A stretch of 64,000 nt of DNA from Solirubrobacterales bacterium (GCA_023958085.1 JAMLGI010000005.1:62001-126000), one strand, 5' to 3'; shown: positions 24,969-32,865, counted from the stretch's first letter. Notes: a model not told the origin generated them from the letters alone. Translations and numbers: made by a program.

Positions 24969-25547
24969 TCAGTAGCCGCCGGGGTGGCGGGCGGTGAACC
25001 GGCCGGGGGTGGAGCGAAGACTGGTGCTCCAGCCGGGACCGTTACCGGGGGTCATGGAGGTGTCGAAGCGAAGGCCGGCAACCACCAGGTAGGCATGGCC
25101 CGGGTTTGAGTAGACCGTGATCCACTTGCCCTTGCCGCCCCGCTGCCAGCTCATCAACCCCGGGGAGGCGAGAGGGCTGGAGAGGAACCGGCCTCCGCGA
25201 AGGGCGTAGCTGACCGCTCCGGAGCAGTCGTAACCGGACGAGTTGAAGCTGGCGTGACCGCCACCCCAGACGTACGGCTTGTTGCGGATCTTGTTCGCCC
25301 AGGCGATCACCTGCTTCACCCGGCGCGGCGCATGGGTCGGGGCGACTGCCCGCCCCCGGATCAGCCTGGCCTTCTTGACCGGCTTGCACTTGACGCTGGA
25401 GGCAGCGAGGCCACCGCCCGATCCGTTCGAGCAGGAGGCAGCGAGGCTGGTTCCCGGCAGGATCATGGCGAGGAGGCCGAGTGCGACGGCAGTGGCCGTT
25501 GCCGCAAACCGTCGCGAGGAAAAGAGTCGAGGGGTATGGGTGTTCAT
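24969..25547 (-). CDS. Secreted NlpC/P60-like cell-wall hydrolase
   Basis: The protein is 192 aa. A signal peptide (RRFAATATAVALGLLAMILPGTSLAA, cleavage near 37) is followed by a basic linker and a papain-like domain. KPYVWGGGHASFNSSGYDCSG carries the catalytic Cys108, and NPGHAYLVV the His151. Such C40-type enzymes cut peptide bonds in peptidoglycan stems. The expected position and spacing of both residues support activity. Expression is under the c-di-AMP riboswitch just upstream (25566-25688), which is a classic partner of cell-wall hydrolases in actinobacteria. SD AAGGAGA lies about eight bases before ATG 25547. Confidence 0.92.
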   Translation of the reverse strand: MNTHTPRLFSSRRFAATATAVALGLLAMILPGTSLAASCSNGSGGGLAASSVKCKPVKKARLIRGRAVAPTHAPRRVKQVIAWANKIRNKPYVWGGGHASFNSSGYDCSGAVSYALRGGRFLSSPLASPGLMSWQRGGKGKWITVYSNPGHAYLVVAGLRFDTSMTPGNGPGWSTSLRSTPGRFTARHPGGY

Positions 25548-25565
25548 GGTCCGATCTCCTTGGTC

Positions 25566-25688
25566 GGGCCTACGGGGTTAGCTGACGGGCTGGCGCTAAA
25601 GGAGTTGCGCCTCTTCCGGAATCCGGAAGACTCGCCCCGACTGATTGGTTCCCCCGTTCACCGGGGAGAGGCCCCGGCGATTCGGCTA
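25566..25688 (-). ncRNA. c-di-AMP riboswitch (ydaO/yuaA class)
   Basis: Read on the minus strand, the leader contains the ydaO/yuaA hallmarks in order. These are GAACGGGGGAACCAA, then GGGGCGAGTC, a variable hairpin (CTTCCGGATTCCGGAAG), an ACTCCTT element, and the highly conserved 3' block CCGTCAGCTAACCCCGTAGGC. The match to the Rfam-type consensus is strong by eye. High c-di-AMP normally reduces expression of the gene downstream. Here that gene is the NlpC/P60-like hydrolase, whose SD (AAGGAGA) lies about ten bases after the element, so control could be at termination or at the ribosome site. Confidence 0.93.
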
Positions 25689-25755
25689 TCGGTCAGTTGG
25701 TACGGGGTACTGTAAAGCATTTGCTCACACTTTGCACACAGGATCGGTGCAGAAA

Positions 25756-25794
25756 CATGAAACCGCCCGCACCTCCGGTGGGGAGGGCGGGCGG
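25756..25794 (-). terminator. Rho-independent terminator after the aldehyde dehydrogenase gene
   Basis: CCGCCCGC-A-CCTCC pairs with GGAGG-GCGGGCGG around a GGTG loop: eight pairs, one bulge, five pairs. On the minus strand the stem is followed by TTTCATGTTTC. It begins 25 bases downstream of the dehydrogenase stop. Confidence 0.75.
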
Positions 25795-25818
25795 TGATCA
25801 GGGCCGGAGAGGTCCGGA

Positions 25819-27189
25819 CTACTCGACGATCCGGATCATCTTCTTGTTGACGAACTCGTCCATGCCGTAGGGGCCGAGCTCGCGCCCGAACCCGGAGCGC
25901 TTTACGCCTCCGAAGGGAAGTTCAGCCCCGTCCAGGCCGACCCCGTTGACGAACACCATTCCGGTGTCGAGCCTGTCTGCGACCCGCTCGGCCTGGGCGA
26001 CATCGGGGGTGAACACGTACGAACCGAGGCCGAAGGCGGTGTCGTTGGCCAGCTTGATCGCTTCCTCCTCGTCGGCCACCCGGTAGACGGTGGCGATCGG
26101 TCCGAAGAACTCCTCCCGGTAGGCGTCGTTGTCCGGGGTGACGTCAACCAGCACGGTGCTCTCCCAGTAGTTGCCGTTGTTACCGCCGCCGGCCACCACC
26201 TTGGCACCCTGTGACACCGCCCGATCGAGCTGATCCTTCAGTCTTTCGGAGGCGGACTCGGAACAGAGCGGGCCGAGCTCGGTCTCCTCGTCGGCCGGGT
26301 CGCCGTAGGTTGCGCCCTGCATCTCGGCGGTGAACCCCTCGAGGAACCGGTCGTAGAGCTCGTCGGTGACGATGAAACGCTTGGCCGCGTTGCAGGCCTG
26401 GCCCGAGTTGTCGAGCCGGGCTCCGACCGCAGCCTCGACGGTTGCGTCCATGTCATCCGACCCGAGCAGGATGAAGGGGTCGGAACCGCCCAGTTCGAGC
26501 ACGACCTTCTTGAGGTTGCGCCCGGCCTGCTCGGCCACCGCGGCACCGGCTCGTTCCGATCCGGTCAACGAGACCGCCCGGACCCGCGGGTCCGCAATGA
26601 AGACGCTGACTTGGTCATTGGTGGCCCGAACGGTCTGGTAGGCACCGTCGATCACGCCGGCATCGTCGAACATCTGCTGGGTCGCCTCGGCCGACTCGGG
26701 GCACTGGGGGGCAGGCTTGAGCATGATCGTGTTCCCGAGGATCAGGTTCGGACCGGCAAAGCGGGCCACCTGGTAGTAGGGGAAGTTCCAAGGCATGATC
26801 CCGAGCAGCGGCCCGATCGGACCCCGTCTGATCAGGGCCCGGCCCTCGCCGTCCAGCAGTTCGATCGGCTCGTCCTTCAGGAACTCGGGAGCGTTGTCAC
26901 AGAAGTACTCGTAGATCGCAGCGCAGAAATCGATCTCGCCCAGAGACTGCTCCATCGGCTTGCCCATCTCGCGTCCGATGATGCGGGCCAGCTCCTCACG
27001 ACGTTCAGTGTGAAGCTCGGCGACCCGGCGAACCGCCGCGATCCGGTCATCGAGAGTGGTTCCGCGTGACCACTGGCCGAAGGCCTGTTCGGAGCGGGCC
27101 ATTGCCGCTTCGACCTCGGCGTCGGTCATGGTCGAATACTCCTTGACCTGCTCCCCGGTTGCCGGGTTCACAACCGCGTACATGCTCAT
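25819..27189 (-). CDS. Aldehyde dehydrogenase, probably succinate-semialdehyde dehydrogenase
   Basis: A 456-residue NAD(P)-dependent aldehyde dehydrogenase. The general base E232 is in VLELGGSDPFI and the nucleophile C266 in NSGQACNAAKRF. PWNFPYYQ is the nucleotide-site loop, and the end has ELPFGGVKRSGFGRELG. The compact length without an N-terminal extension and the GQACNAAKRF form resemble GabD/Sad-type succinate-semialdehyde dehydrogenases. The substrate is still inferred. Start is ATG 27189 with GGAG upstream. It is a single gene bounded by a terminator. Confidence 0.92.
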   Translation of the reverse strand: MSMYAVVNPATGEQVKEYSTMTDAEVEAAMARSEQAFGQWSRGTTLDDRIAAVRRVAELHTERREELARIIGREMGKPMEQSLGEIDFCAAIYEYFCDNAPEFLKDEPIELLDGEGRALIRRGPIGPLLGIMPWNFPYYQVARFAGPNLILGNTIMLKPAPQCPESAEATQQMFDDAGVIDGAYQTVRATNDQVSVFIADPRVRAVSLTGSERAGAAVAEQAGRNLKKVVLELGGSDPFILLGSDDMDATVEAAVGARLDNSGQACNAAKRFIVTDELYDRFLEGFTAEMQGATYGDPADEETELGPLCSESASERLKDQLDRAVSQGAKVVAGGGNNGNYWESTVLVDVTPDNDAYREEFFGPIATVYRVADEEEAIKLANDTAFGLGSYVFTPDVAQAERVADRLDTGMVFVNGVGLDGAELPFGGVKRSGFGRELGPYGMDEFVNKKMIRIVE

Positions 27190-27274
27190 AGATCTCCACT
27201 CCTCGATTCGGGTTTACCCGACTCCGTCACCGCCGGGCGGGCTTGCGCCCAGTCTACCCGTGGCCCGCCAATTC

Positions 27275-28120
27275 TCAACCGGCTTCGGGACGGGTCCGCC
27301 AGTAGCGGTCAAAGCCGGCCCACATGCCCTCGAACGGGCCGGAGAGGTAGTAGCCATTGACCGCCTCCTCACCGATCTGGTCGGCAAGCCAGGTTCGGAT
27401 CCAGGCGGCCATCCCCTCGGCGTCGGTCCGGCGTGACACATCGGCGAACTGTCTGAGGGCATCGTGCATCATCTCGATCTGGCGGGCGGGGTCGTCGGCC
27501 TGCCCGAAATGCATGAAGGCGATCCGGGCGGGATCCCAGTCCGCCACGAGGTCGAGCGACCGGTGCCACTCCGGGGGATCGATGTCGGGCGGGGGCGTCG
27601 GTGGGAATGCCGGACCTCCGTCGATCCGGATCCCGGTGACATCACCGGTGAAGGCGGTGCGGGTGGGGGAGTGCAGGTAGCAGACGTGGTGCTGGGCGTG
27701 ACCGGGGGTGTAGGCCACCTCCCAGGGACCGATCGACTCCCCGCCCTTGAGCACCCTGATGCTCGCCTCCGGAACCGGAATCACCTCGCCCCAGAGTTGA
27801 TCGAACACCTCCCCGAATACCTTGCGGGCACTGGCCACCAGGCGGGTCGGGTCGATCATGTGGGGGGCACCGCGTTCATGCACCCAGACCTCGGCGTCCG
27901 GGTACCGCTCCAGCAGACGCCCGGTTCCACCGGCGTGGTCGAAGTGGATGTGGGTCAGGAGAATCGCCTCGGGCGTCTCGTCGCCCAACGCCTCGATCAC
28001 CCGGTGAACCGTCTTCTCGCAGCCGGGATCGACCACGACTCCATCGAAGAGGTGGGCACCCATCGCTCCCGGGCGATCGAGGTGAAGCAGATCCACGGTG
28101 GTGGGGACGGGGCCGGTCAT
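27275..28120 (-). CDS. Metallo-beta-lactamase-fold hydrolase
   Basis: The binuclear zinc motif is HxHxDH at H57-H62 (THIHFDHAGG), with downstream ligands in YTPGHAQHHV and FTGDVTG. From ATG 28120 the protein is 281 aa. The C-terminal helical region (QIEMMHDALRQFADV) is typical of glyoxalase-II/RNase-Z-like thioesterases rather than beta-lactamases. The substrate is unknown. The frame continues upstream to 28252, but those residues overlap low-complexity sequence. It lies 85 bases before the dehydrogenase gene on the same strand. Confidence 0.88.
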   Translation of the reverse strand: MTGPVPTTVDLLHLDRPGAMGAHLFDGVVVDPGCEKTVHRVIEALGDETPEAILLTHIHFDHAGGTGRLLERYPDAEVWVHERGAPHMIDPTRLVASARKVFGEVFDQLWGEVIPVPEASIRVLKGGESIGPWEVAYTPGHAQHHVCYLHSPTRTAFTGDVTGIRIDGGPAFPPTPPPDIDPPEWHRSLDLVADWDPARIAFMHFGQADDPARQIEMMHDALRQFADVSRRTDAEGMAAWIRTWLADQIGEEAVNGYYLSGPFEGMWAGFDRYWRTRPEAG

Positions 28121-28188
28121 CAACGCGAATGATCCCGGAAAGCCGCCACTCGGCGCGCCCGGGCTCGAAACGCGGCCCTGAAGCCGGG

Positions 28189-28629
28189 CTAGCGCGGGGA
28201 TCCGATCACAAAGGCGCGGGACTCCAGGAGTGGATCCTGCAACGCGGACCACTGGACTCCTTCGTCCTCGAAGGAGTGGATTCCGGGCAGCATGTTGTGG
28301 TCAACCGCCCAGACCATCTCGGTCTCGATCCCGTCGCTCGAAAGGCGATCGAGCTCGATCAGGGTGAAGTCTTCCGTTTCGAGGACCGTGGTTTCGGTTG
28401 CGAGGGTACAGCTGACGGTTACGGCGTTCATGCCTCCCGGGTACCCGTTTTCGCGCCGGACTATTCCGGTGACCGCGTATCGACCTGCACCCGCGGGCAC
28501 GGGTGCAGGTGCGTGGTTCTCGCTTGGCGCCATCGCCAGACGGAGCGGCTCGTCTTGAACTACCGAGATTCCGGGGTGCTTCGTCGCCTTGACGCCGGTG
28601 TGGTACCGCCGTGCGGCACCGGCATTCAA
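28189..28629 (-). CDS. Hypothetical protein, uncertain reality and start
   Basis: The C-terminal 80 residues, from an internal ATG at 28431, look like a small acidic globular protein (ETEDFTLIELDRLSSDGIET, then HSFEDEGVQWSAL). The N-terminal part up to 28629 is less convincing and contains a 10-base-pair hairpin (28484-28509). GGGAGG sits too close to ATG 28431 for an ideal ribosome site. I do not recognise a family. A plus-strand frame over the same DNA is less protein-like. It borders the toxin-antitoxin pair. Confidence 0.4.
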   Translation of the reverse strand: MNAGAARRYHTGVKATKHPGISVVQDEPLRLAMAPSENHAPAPVPAGAGRYAVTGIVRRENGYPGGMNAVTVSCTLATETTVLETEDFTLIELDRLSSDGIETEMVWAVDHNMLPGIHSFEDEGVQWSALQDPLLESRAFVIGSPR

Positions 28630-28660
28630 TGCTCGATAATGTCGGTTATGTCAACTCGAA

Positions 28661-29035
28661 TCACCAGCGGAGAGCCACACCGTACGCGGCCAGGCCCCGA
28701 TCCCGGCTGACCAGGGTCAGGTTCTCCTCCAGCGCCTGAGCGACCAGGAGCCGGTCGAACGGATCTCTGTGGTGAAACTCAAGCTCACGAATCTTCCACA
28801 GGTGTGACCTCCTGATCGGCAGCTCAAGAAGCCCGGCCGCACCCAGATGTTCAGGCAGATCGGCGGGAACTTCCAGGCGATCGAGCGAGGACTTGATCGC
28901 GATCTCCCAGATCGAGACGTCGCTGACGTGAAGAGCATGGTTACGTTCCGCGGCGATCGTCCGCAGCCACTCCGGCACCCGCTCATCCCCGTCCAGCAGC
29001 CAGAGGATGACCTGTGTGTCGAGCAGAAGTCTCAA
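28661..29035 (-). CDS. vapC: PIN-domain toxin (VapC-like)
   Basis: A 124-residue PIN-domain ribonuclease. Acidic metal-binding residues are in LLLDTQVILWLL (Asp6), SIWEIAIK and DPFDRLLVAQA, and the end carries VSRDRGL. PIN toxins typically cut tRNA or rRNA when their antitoxin is lost. TTG 29035 follows the antitoxin stop by one base and gives the standard opening MRLLLDTQVILWLL. The frame extends upstream of it in antitoxin-overlapping sequence and that part is ignored. The sequence belongs to the type II toxin-antitoxin class. Confidence 0.9.
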   Translation of the reverse strand: MRLLLDTQVILWLLDGDERVPEWLRTIAAERNHALHVSDVSIWEIAIKSSLDRLEVPADLPEHLGAAGLLELPIRRSHLWKIRELEFHHRDPFDRLLVAQALEENLTLVSRDRGLAAYGVALRW

Positions 29036-29036
29036 C

Positions 29037-29264
29037 TCACTGGTAGGCGTCGAAGCCCGGAATCGGGTCGTCGAAGTCATCACCGATCCGGATCCTTCCT
29101 TCCAGGGACCCGAAGATCTCAGGCCGCTCCGGATCCCGGTAACCGATGATCTTGGCTACCGGCTTGGAACCCCGGCGGATGATCACTTCCTCGCCACGCT
29201 CAGCCCGCTCGATCAGCTTCGAGAGGTTCGTCTTGGCTTCTCCTATGGCGATCGGCTGCGACAC
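29037..29264 (-). CDS. Phd/YefM-family antitoxin
   Basis: A 75-residue antitoxin with an N-terminal Phd/YefM DNA-binding domain (AIGEAKTNLSKLIERAERGEEVIIRRGSK, here in two parts) and a C-terminal toxin-binding tail (DPERPEIFGSLEGRIRIGDDF). It pairs with the PIN toxin directly downstream; the two genes are one base apart. Start is GTG 29264, six bases after a clear -10, so the mRNA is probably leaderless. An inverted repeat within the promoter suggests autoregulation. Confidence 0.92.
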   Translation of the reverse strand: MSQPIAIGEAKTNLSKLIERAERGEEVIIRRGSKPVAKIIGYRDPERPEIFGSLEGRIRIGDDFDDPIPGFDAYQ

Positions 29265-29270
29265 AGGCCA

Positions 29271-29299
29271 AAGTTAGCCAACTTGGCCAAGCAAGTCAA
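29271..29299 (-). promoter_or_regulatory. Toxin-antitoxin promoter with overlapping operator
   Basis: On the minus strand, TTGACT (29299-29294) and TAACTT (29276-29271) are separated by exactly 17 bases. The -10 ends six bases before the antitoxin GTG. The spacer holds the palindromes GCCAACTTGGC (29277-29287) and TTGGCCAA (29283-29290), the expected place for an antitoxin-bound operator. Confidence 0.7.
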
Positions 29300-29432
29300 G
29301 TGTGCGAAATTCCCGAGCGGGCTCTACCGACCACGCAACCCGCCGGGACCAGTTCTGCGAGTCTGGTTCGACTGCCGGACAGTCCTGACCGACAGGCAGG
29401 CAACTTCCTTGGGAGACAGAGAGGTGACCCCC

Positions 29433-29750
29433 GTGAGAATCGTCATGAGTGCTCTTGCCGCAGCAGGCGTGGGACTGGCCCTGCTGATTCCCGCCCCGAC
29501 GGCATCGGCGAGGAACGCTTACATATCCGCCAAGGATGCCCGCCACTTTGCGCGATCCGCGGTCCGGGGTGTGTACCCGCGGGCGTTCAAGGTTCGTGTC
29601 CGGTGCGGTCGTCGTTCCCGAAGCCTCCTGATTTGCGATGTCAGCTGGGTCCGGGCGCACGTGTCCCGCCGATACGGCACGGTCAGGGTGAGGGGTCTGA
29701 AACGGTATGGCGAGCTCCTTGTCCGGACGGCCCTGATCGTCATCCACTAG
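29433..29750 (+). CDS. Small secreted protein of unknown function
   Basis: The 105-residue product starts with a signal peptide (RIVMSALAAAGVGLALLIPAPTASA, cleavage near 26). The mature part is basic, with two cysteines spaced like a disulfide pair (VRVRCGRRSRSLLICDVSW). Related small Cys-containing secreted proteins are common in Solirubrobacterales, which is recollection. GTG 29433 was chosen because AGAGAGGTGA lies just upstream; GTG 29424 and ATG 29445 are alternatives. The last codon and stop (CAC TAG) are part of dispersed repeat copy B. Confidence 0.8.
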   Translation: MRIVMSALAAAGVGLALLIPAPTASARNAYISAKDARHFARSAVRGVYPRAFKVRVRCGRRSRSLLICDVSWVRAHVSRRYGTVRVRGLKRYGELLVRTALIVIH

Positions 29751-29956
29751 AAGGTGTGGCCAAAACGTCCCGAAGGTGTGGGGCCGTATGCCAACGGGAT
29801 GCGAGAAGAAGGGGATAAATCGGGCTGGTGGCCCGATGTTCCCCGCCGGCGAAGCAGACCGCAGGCATACGGATCCACACCGAGGACAGAGCTTTTGGCC
29901 ACGCTTTCTAGAAGGTGTGGCCAACATGTCCCGAAGGCACGGGACCGTATGCCAAC
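29744..29956. repeat. Cluster of three dispersed GTGTGGCCAAAA repeats (copies B, D, C)
   Basis: Copy B (+, 29744-29795) and copy C (+, 29908-29956) share the core TAGAAGGTGTGGCCAA, then GTCCCGAAGG and CCGTATGCCAAC. Copy D (minus, 29873-29912) is an inverted copy, so D and C meet head to head at the palindrome TTCTAGAA (29906-29913). B and D flank a 77-base centre. Together with copy A at 3313 they form one family. The gene-free stretch 29751-30068 is otherwise AT-richer and holds another TTCTAGAA near 30041; no RNA gene or open frame with good codon use was seen. Confidence 0.8.
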
Positions 29957-30068
29957 CGTTTCTGGTGATCTGCCGGACATCTCTGTACCCTTTGTCGCAT
30001 CGGATCGCTGAGACGCGATGCCAGGGAACTGAAAACACTTCTAGAAGAATCACCCTCAAGGGAGCGAG

Positions 30069-31427
30069 ATGACTGCCGAGACGATCCAGAGACGACTTCT
30101 GCCGGTTGCGGGCGCACTGCTGCTGGCAGTAGCCATGTTCCTTCTGGCCTGGTCGACGCCGGCGCCGGCCGGCGCCGCGACCGCCACGGTCAGCAAGGGC
30201 AAACAGGCCAAGAAGACCGCCCGGGAGAAGGCACGCGAAAGGGCCAGGAAGCGTCGCGAGGCCCGCAAGCGGGCGGCAAAGCGCCGGGCTGCAGCCCGTC
30301 TGCGCAAGCGGATCGCCGGTCTCAAGTTTTACACCCCGCCGAAAACCCTGCCCAAGGGTCACGGCAAACTGATCTGGCAGCGCAAAGCTGACGGCCTGGT
30401 CCCGCTGAAGTCGGCCTCCTCGACCAAGCTGGTCCTCTACACCTCGGTATCCCCCACCGGCAAGCGGATCGCGGTTTCGGGCTCGGTCAGCTTCCCCAAG
30501 GGCAAGGCGCCGAAGGGCGGGTGGCCGGTGATCACCTACGGTCACGGGACCACCGGCATCGCCGATATCTGCGCCCCCTCCCGCAACAAGGCGGGTGGGC
30601 CTGCGGTCGGCTACATCAACTACACGGATCAGGACCAGAACATGTGGCTGGATGCCGGCTACGCGGTGGCCCGCACCGACTACGAAGGCCTCGGGGTGCC
30701 GAAGCTGACTCATCCCTTCCTGGTCGGTGAGTCCGAGGGACGCGGCGTGCTGGACATCGTCCGGGCTGCTCGCGAGATGGGGCCGAAGGTCTCGAAGAAC
30801 TTCCTGATCGCGGGTCACTCCCAGGGCGGTCAGGCGGCGCTGTTCGCGGGCGGTCTTGCGGCAAGCTGGGTTCCGGATCTGAAGCTGAAGGGCACGGTGG
30901 CCTACGCCCCGGCCTCGAACTTCAAGCTTCAGGCCACCCTGCTCGGCTCGATGACCGAACCGAGCGGCCTGAGCGGACTGGCCTCGATGTTGATCGTCGG
31001 CCAGTCGGTCGTCGATCCGTCGGTGAAGCCGGCCGAGATCATGTCGGACTCCTTCGTGCCGTTCCTTCCCCAGGTGACGACGAAGTGCCTGCCTCAGCTC
31101 GCGGAGCCGACCAGCCTCGGCGGTCTGGCCCCGTCGACGCTACTCCGCAACACGAATCTGACAGATCCGGTCAACGTCAACCTGTTGAACGTGCTCGAGA
31201 AGCAGAATCCGGAGCTGAAGTCGGTTGCCCCGATCCTGCTGCTTCAGGGAGATGCGGACACCACCACCCTGCCGTTCCTCAGCGTCAAGCTGAAGACGCA
31301 GCTGGAAGCCAAGGGCAACGATCTCACCTACCTGACCTATCCGACCGCCGATCACGGCACGGTGCTGGTGGACGCCCGCCCCGACGTGATGGCGTTCTTC
31401 CGGTCGAAGCTCCCGTCCGGGCGCTGA
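30069..31427 (+). CDS. Secreted lipase/esterase-like alpha/beta hydrolase with a long basic linker
   Basis: The 452-residue protein has a signal peptide (LLPVAGALLLAVAMFLLAWS, cleavage near AGAA at 36). A 40-residue Lys/Arg/Ala-rich helix follows (about 43-82), then an alpha/beta hydrolase domain of the secretory lipase (LIP) type. VITYGHGTTGIADICAPS holds the oxyanion site and IAGHSQGGQAAL the nucleophile Ser. LLLQGDADTTTLP supplies an Asp and TADHGTVL the His, so the triad is complete. Substrates are probably esters of host or environmental lipids (inference). GGGAGCGAG precedes ATG 30069. A strong terminator follows. Confidence 0.92.
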   Translation: MTAETIQRRLLPVAGALLLAVAMFLLAWSTPAPAGAATATVSKGKQAKKTAREKARERARKRREARKRAAKRRAAARLRKRIAGLKFYTPPKTLPKGHGKLIWQRKADGLVPLKSASSTKLVLYTSVSPTGKRIAVSGSVSFPKGKAPKGGWPVITYGHGTTGIADICAPSRNKAGGPAVGYINYTDQDQNMWLDAGYAVARTDYEGLGVPKLTHPFLVGESEGRGVLDIVRAAREMGPKVSKNFLIAGHSQGGQAALFAGGLAASWVPDLKLKGTVAYAPASNFKLQATLLGSMTEPSGLSGLASMLIVGQSVVDPSVKPAEIMSDSFVPFLPQVTTKCLPQLAEPTSLGGLAPSTLLRNTNLTDPVNVNLLNVLEKQNPELKSVAPILLLQGDADTTTLPFLSVKLKTQLEAKGNDLTYLTYPTADHGTVLVDARPDVMAFFRSKLPSGR

Positions 31428-31448
31428 GTCGGACGCAACTCCTGGAAG

Positions 31449-31480
31449 ACGGCCGCCGGTTTGAACCGGCGGCCGTTTTT
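31449..31480 (+). terminator. Rho-independent terminator of the secreted lipase gene
   Basis: ACGGCCGCCGGT pairs perfectly with ACCGGCGGCCGT (12 base pairs) around a TTGA loop, then TTTTT. It starts 22 bases after the stop codon. This is the clearest intrinsic terminator in the window. Confidence 0.93.
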
Positions 31481-31497
31481 CATGCAGCGGGACCGGG

Positions 31498-31923
31498 TCA
31501 GCGCCCGGTGACCTGTCGTCTCAGTGCCTCCTCTTTCTCCTGAAGTTCAGGGGTGAACGCTTCACCGAAGTCGCCGGCGGTGATGTACGGACGAATTTCC
31601 ACCTCGGCCGGACCCCGCTCGGGGTTGAAGGGAATCTGGACGGCCCACTCGATCGCCTCCTCCAGGGTCTCGACGTTCCAGACCCAGTAGCCGGCCACGA
31701 GCTGTTCCGGGTCGGGAAAGGGTCCCTTGACCGTTTCCGGGCCGGATGCCGAGTACCGGACTCTGGCGCCGCCGGAGCTGGGGCGAAGCCCGTCACCGTC
31801 AACCAGAACCCCGGCGTCACCCAGCCGCTGGTTGAACTCGCCCATCTCGGCCAGTTCGGCCTCGGTGGGCATGATCCCGGCCTCGCTCGCTTTCGATGCC
31901 TTCACCAACACCATGCACTTCAT
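31498..31923 (-). CDS. YciI-family (DGPF-domain) protein
   Basis: A 141-residue protein of the YciI/DGPF family. The typical MKCMVLVKASKASEAGIMPT opening is followed by EFNQRLGDAGVLVDGDGLRPS, VKGPFPDPEQLVAGYWVWNV and EAIEWAVQIPF. These small proteins form dimeric alpha-beta barrels and are often beside ECF sigma factors; their reaction is unclear. Here it is a single gene, convergent to the lipase gene. Start is ATG 31923 (GGAGAACGG upstream). Confidence 0.92.
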   Translation of the reverse strand: MKCMVLVKASKASEAGIMPTEAELAEMGEFNQRLGDAGVLVDGDGLRPSSGGARVRYSASGPETVKGPFPDPEQLVAGYWVWNVETLEEAIEWAVQIPFNPERGPAEVEIRPYITAGDFGEAFTPELQEKEEALRRQVTGR

Positions 31924-32028
31924 CCGTTCTCCATTCCTCGGTGGTTCCTGACCGACCGGGTCGGTCCGATCGAGGATGCCGGTGCCCCGCGGAACTCGTT
32001 GCCGTCCGAACCGGGCCTCTCGGCCTCT

Positions 32029-32865
32029 CTACCCGGTTTCGCGGTCGAGCCACGCCGAGTAGCCCGATCGAGCGTCGGAATCGATCCGGGTGTAGATCCG
32101 GTCGGCCCTCAGCAGTTTCGAGAGCCGGAGACTCGCGGCGGGAGGCAGCGACCCGGCGAGCCGGGCAAGCAGGCCGTCAAGCACCGGGTTGGCGATTCGG
32201 GCCCGATCGGTTCCGACCGTCCCCGCGATCTTTGCTGCGAGCTCCCGTGGCGGGACCAGCTTGACCACCGGCCCGGTCCGGGTGCCGTCCATCATCCTGG
32301 TGGCGGTGGGGCCCGGCAAGACCAGGGTGAGCTGCAGTCCACTCCCCCGGCTCTCGGCCCGAATCGACTCGGTGAAGCCGACCACTCCGTGCTTCGAGGC
32401 CGCGTAGGCGGCCAGTCCGGGGACACCCATCAACCCGGCCAGGGAGGCGATGTTGATGATCTGGCCTCGACCTCGCGGCAGCATCAGTTTGACCGCCTCG
32501 AGGGTGCCGTTGATCGTCCCGAGCAGGTTGATCTCGATGATCCGGCGGATCATTCCGGGGTCCTGTTCGAAAGCCAGCGGTGCAGTCGGAGCGATTCCGG
32601 CGTTGTTGATCAGCACGTCGAGCGGCCCGAGCTCCCGCTCGGCGGCGGCCAGCCAGTCGGCGAAAGCCTCCCGGTCGCGTACGTCCAGGCCATGGGCGAA
32701 GGCGGTACTTCCAAACCCGGAGATCGCATCCTCCATTGGATCGGTGTCCAGGTCGGCGAGGGCCAGTCGGTGCCCTCGGGCGGCGAGAATCCTCGCGGTC
32801 TCCAGCCCGATGCCGCGGGCGGCGCCGGTGATCGCGATGGTCAGTGGTCCGGTCGGCAGGGACAT
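32029..32865 (-). CDS. Short-chain dehydrogenase/reductase
   Basis: A classical SDR of 278 aa. The NAD(P) motif is TGAARGIG, the structural motif NNAG is present, and the catalytic Ser-Tyr-Lys appears as NIASLAG, then YAASKHG. The C-terminal tail from about 240 (ADRIYTRIDSDARSGYSAWLDR) is longer than usual. The substrate is unknown. The gene follows a TetR regulator by ten bases, so it is likely controlled by it. Confidence 0.92.
   Translation of the reverse strand: MSLPTGPLTIAITGAARGIGLETARILAARGHRLALADLDTDPMEDAISGFGSTAFAHGLDVRDREAFADWLAAAERELGPLDVLINNAGIAPTAPLAFEQDPGMIRRIIEINLLGTINGTLEAVKLMLPRGRGQIINIASLAGLMGVPGLAAYAASKHGVVGFTESIRAESRGSGLQLTLVLPGPTATRMMDGTRTGPVVKLVPPRELAAKIAGTVGTDRARIANPVLDGLLARLAGSLPPAASLRLSKLLRADRIYTRIDSDARSGYSAWLDRETG

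Noticed and set aside
28129-28710. Plus-strand frame opposite the hypothetical 28.2-28.6 kb gene
   Set aside because: Composition is less protein-like than the minus frame, and it runs into the toxin gene.
29274-30818. A 514-codon minus-strand frame across the repeats and the lipase start
   Set aside because: It runs opposite a signal peptide and lipase domain and through inverted repeats; its apparent repeated peptides come from the DNA repeat, not from protein selection.
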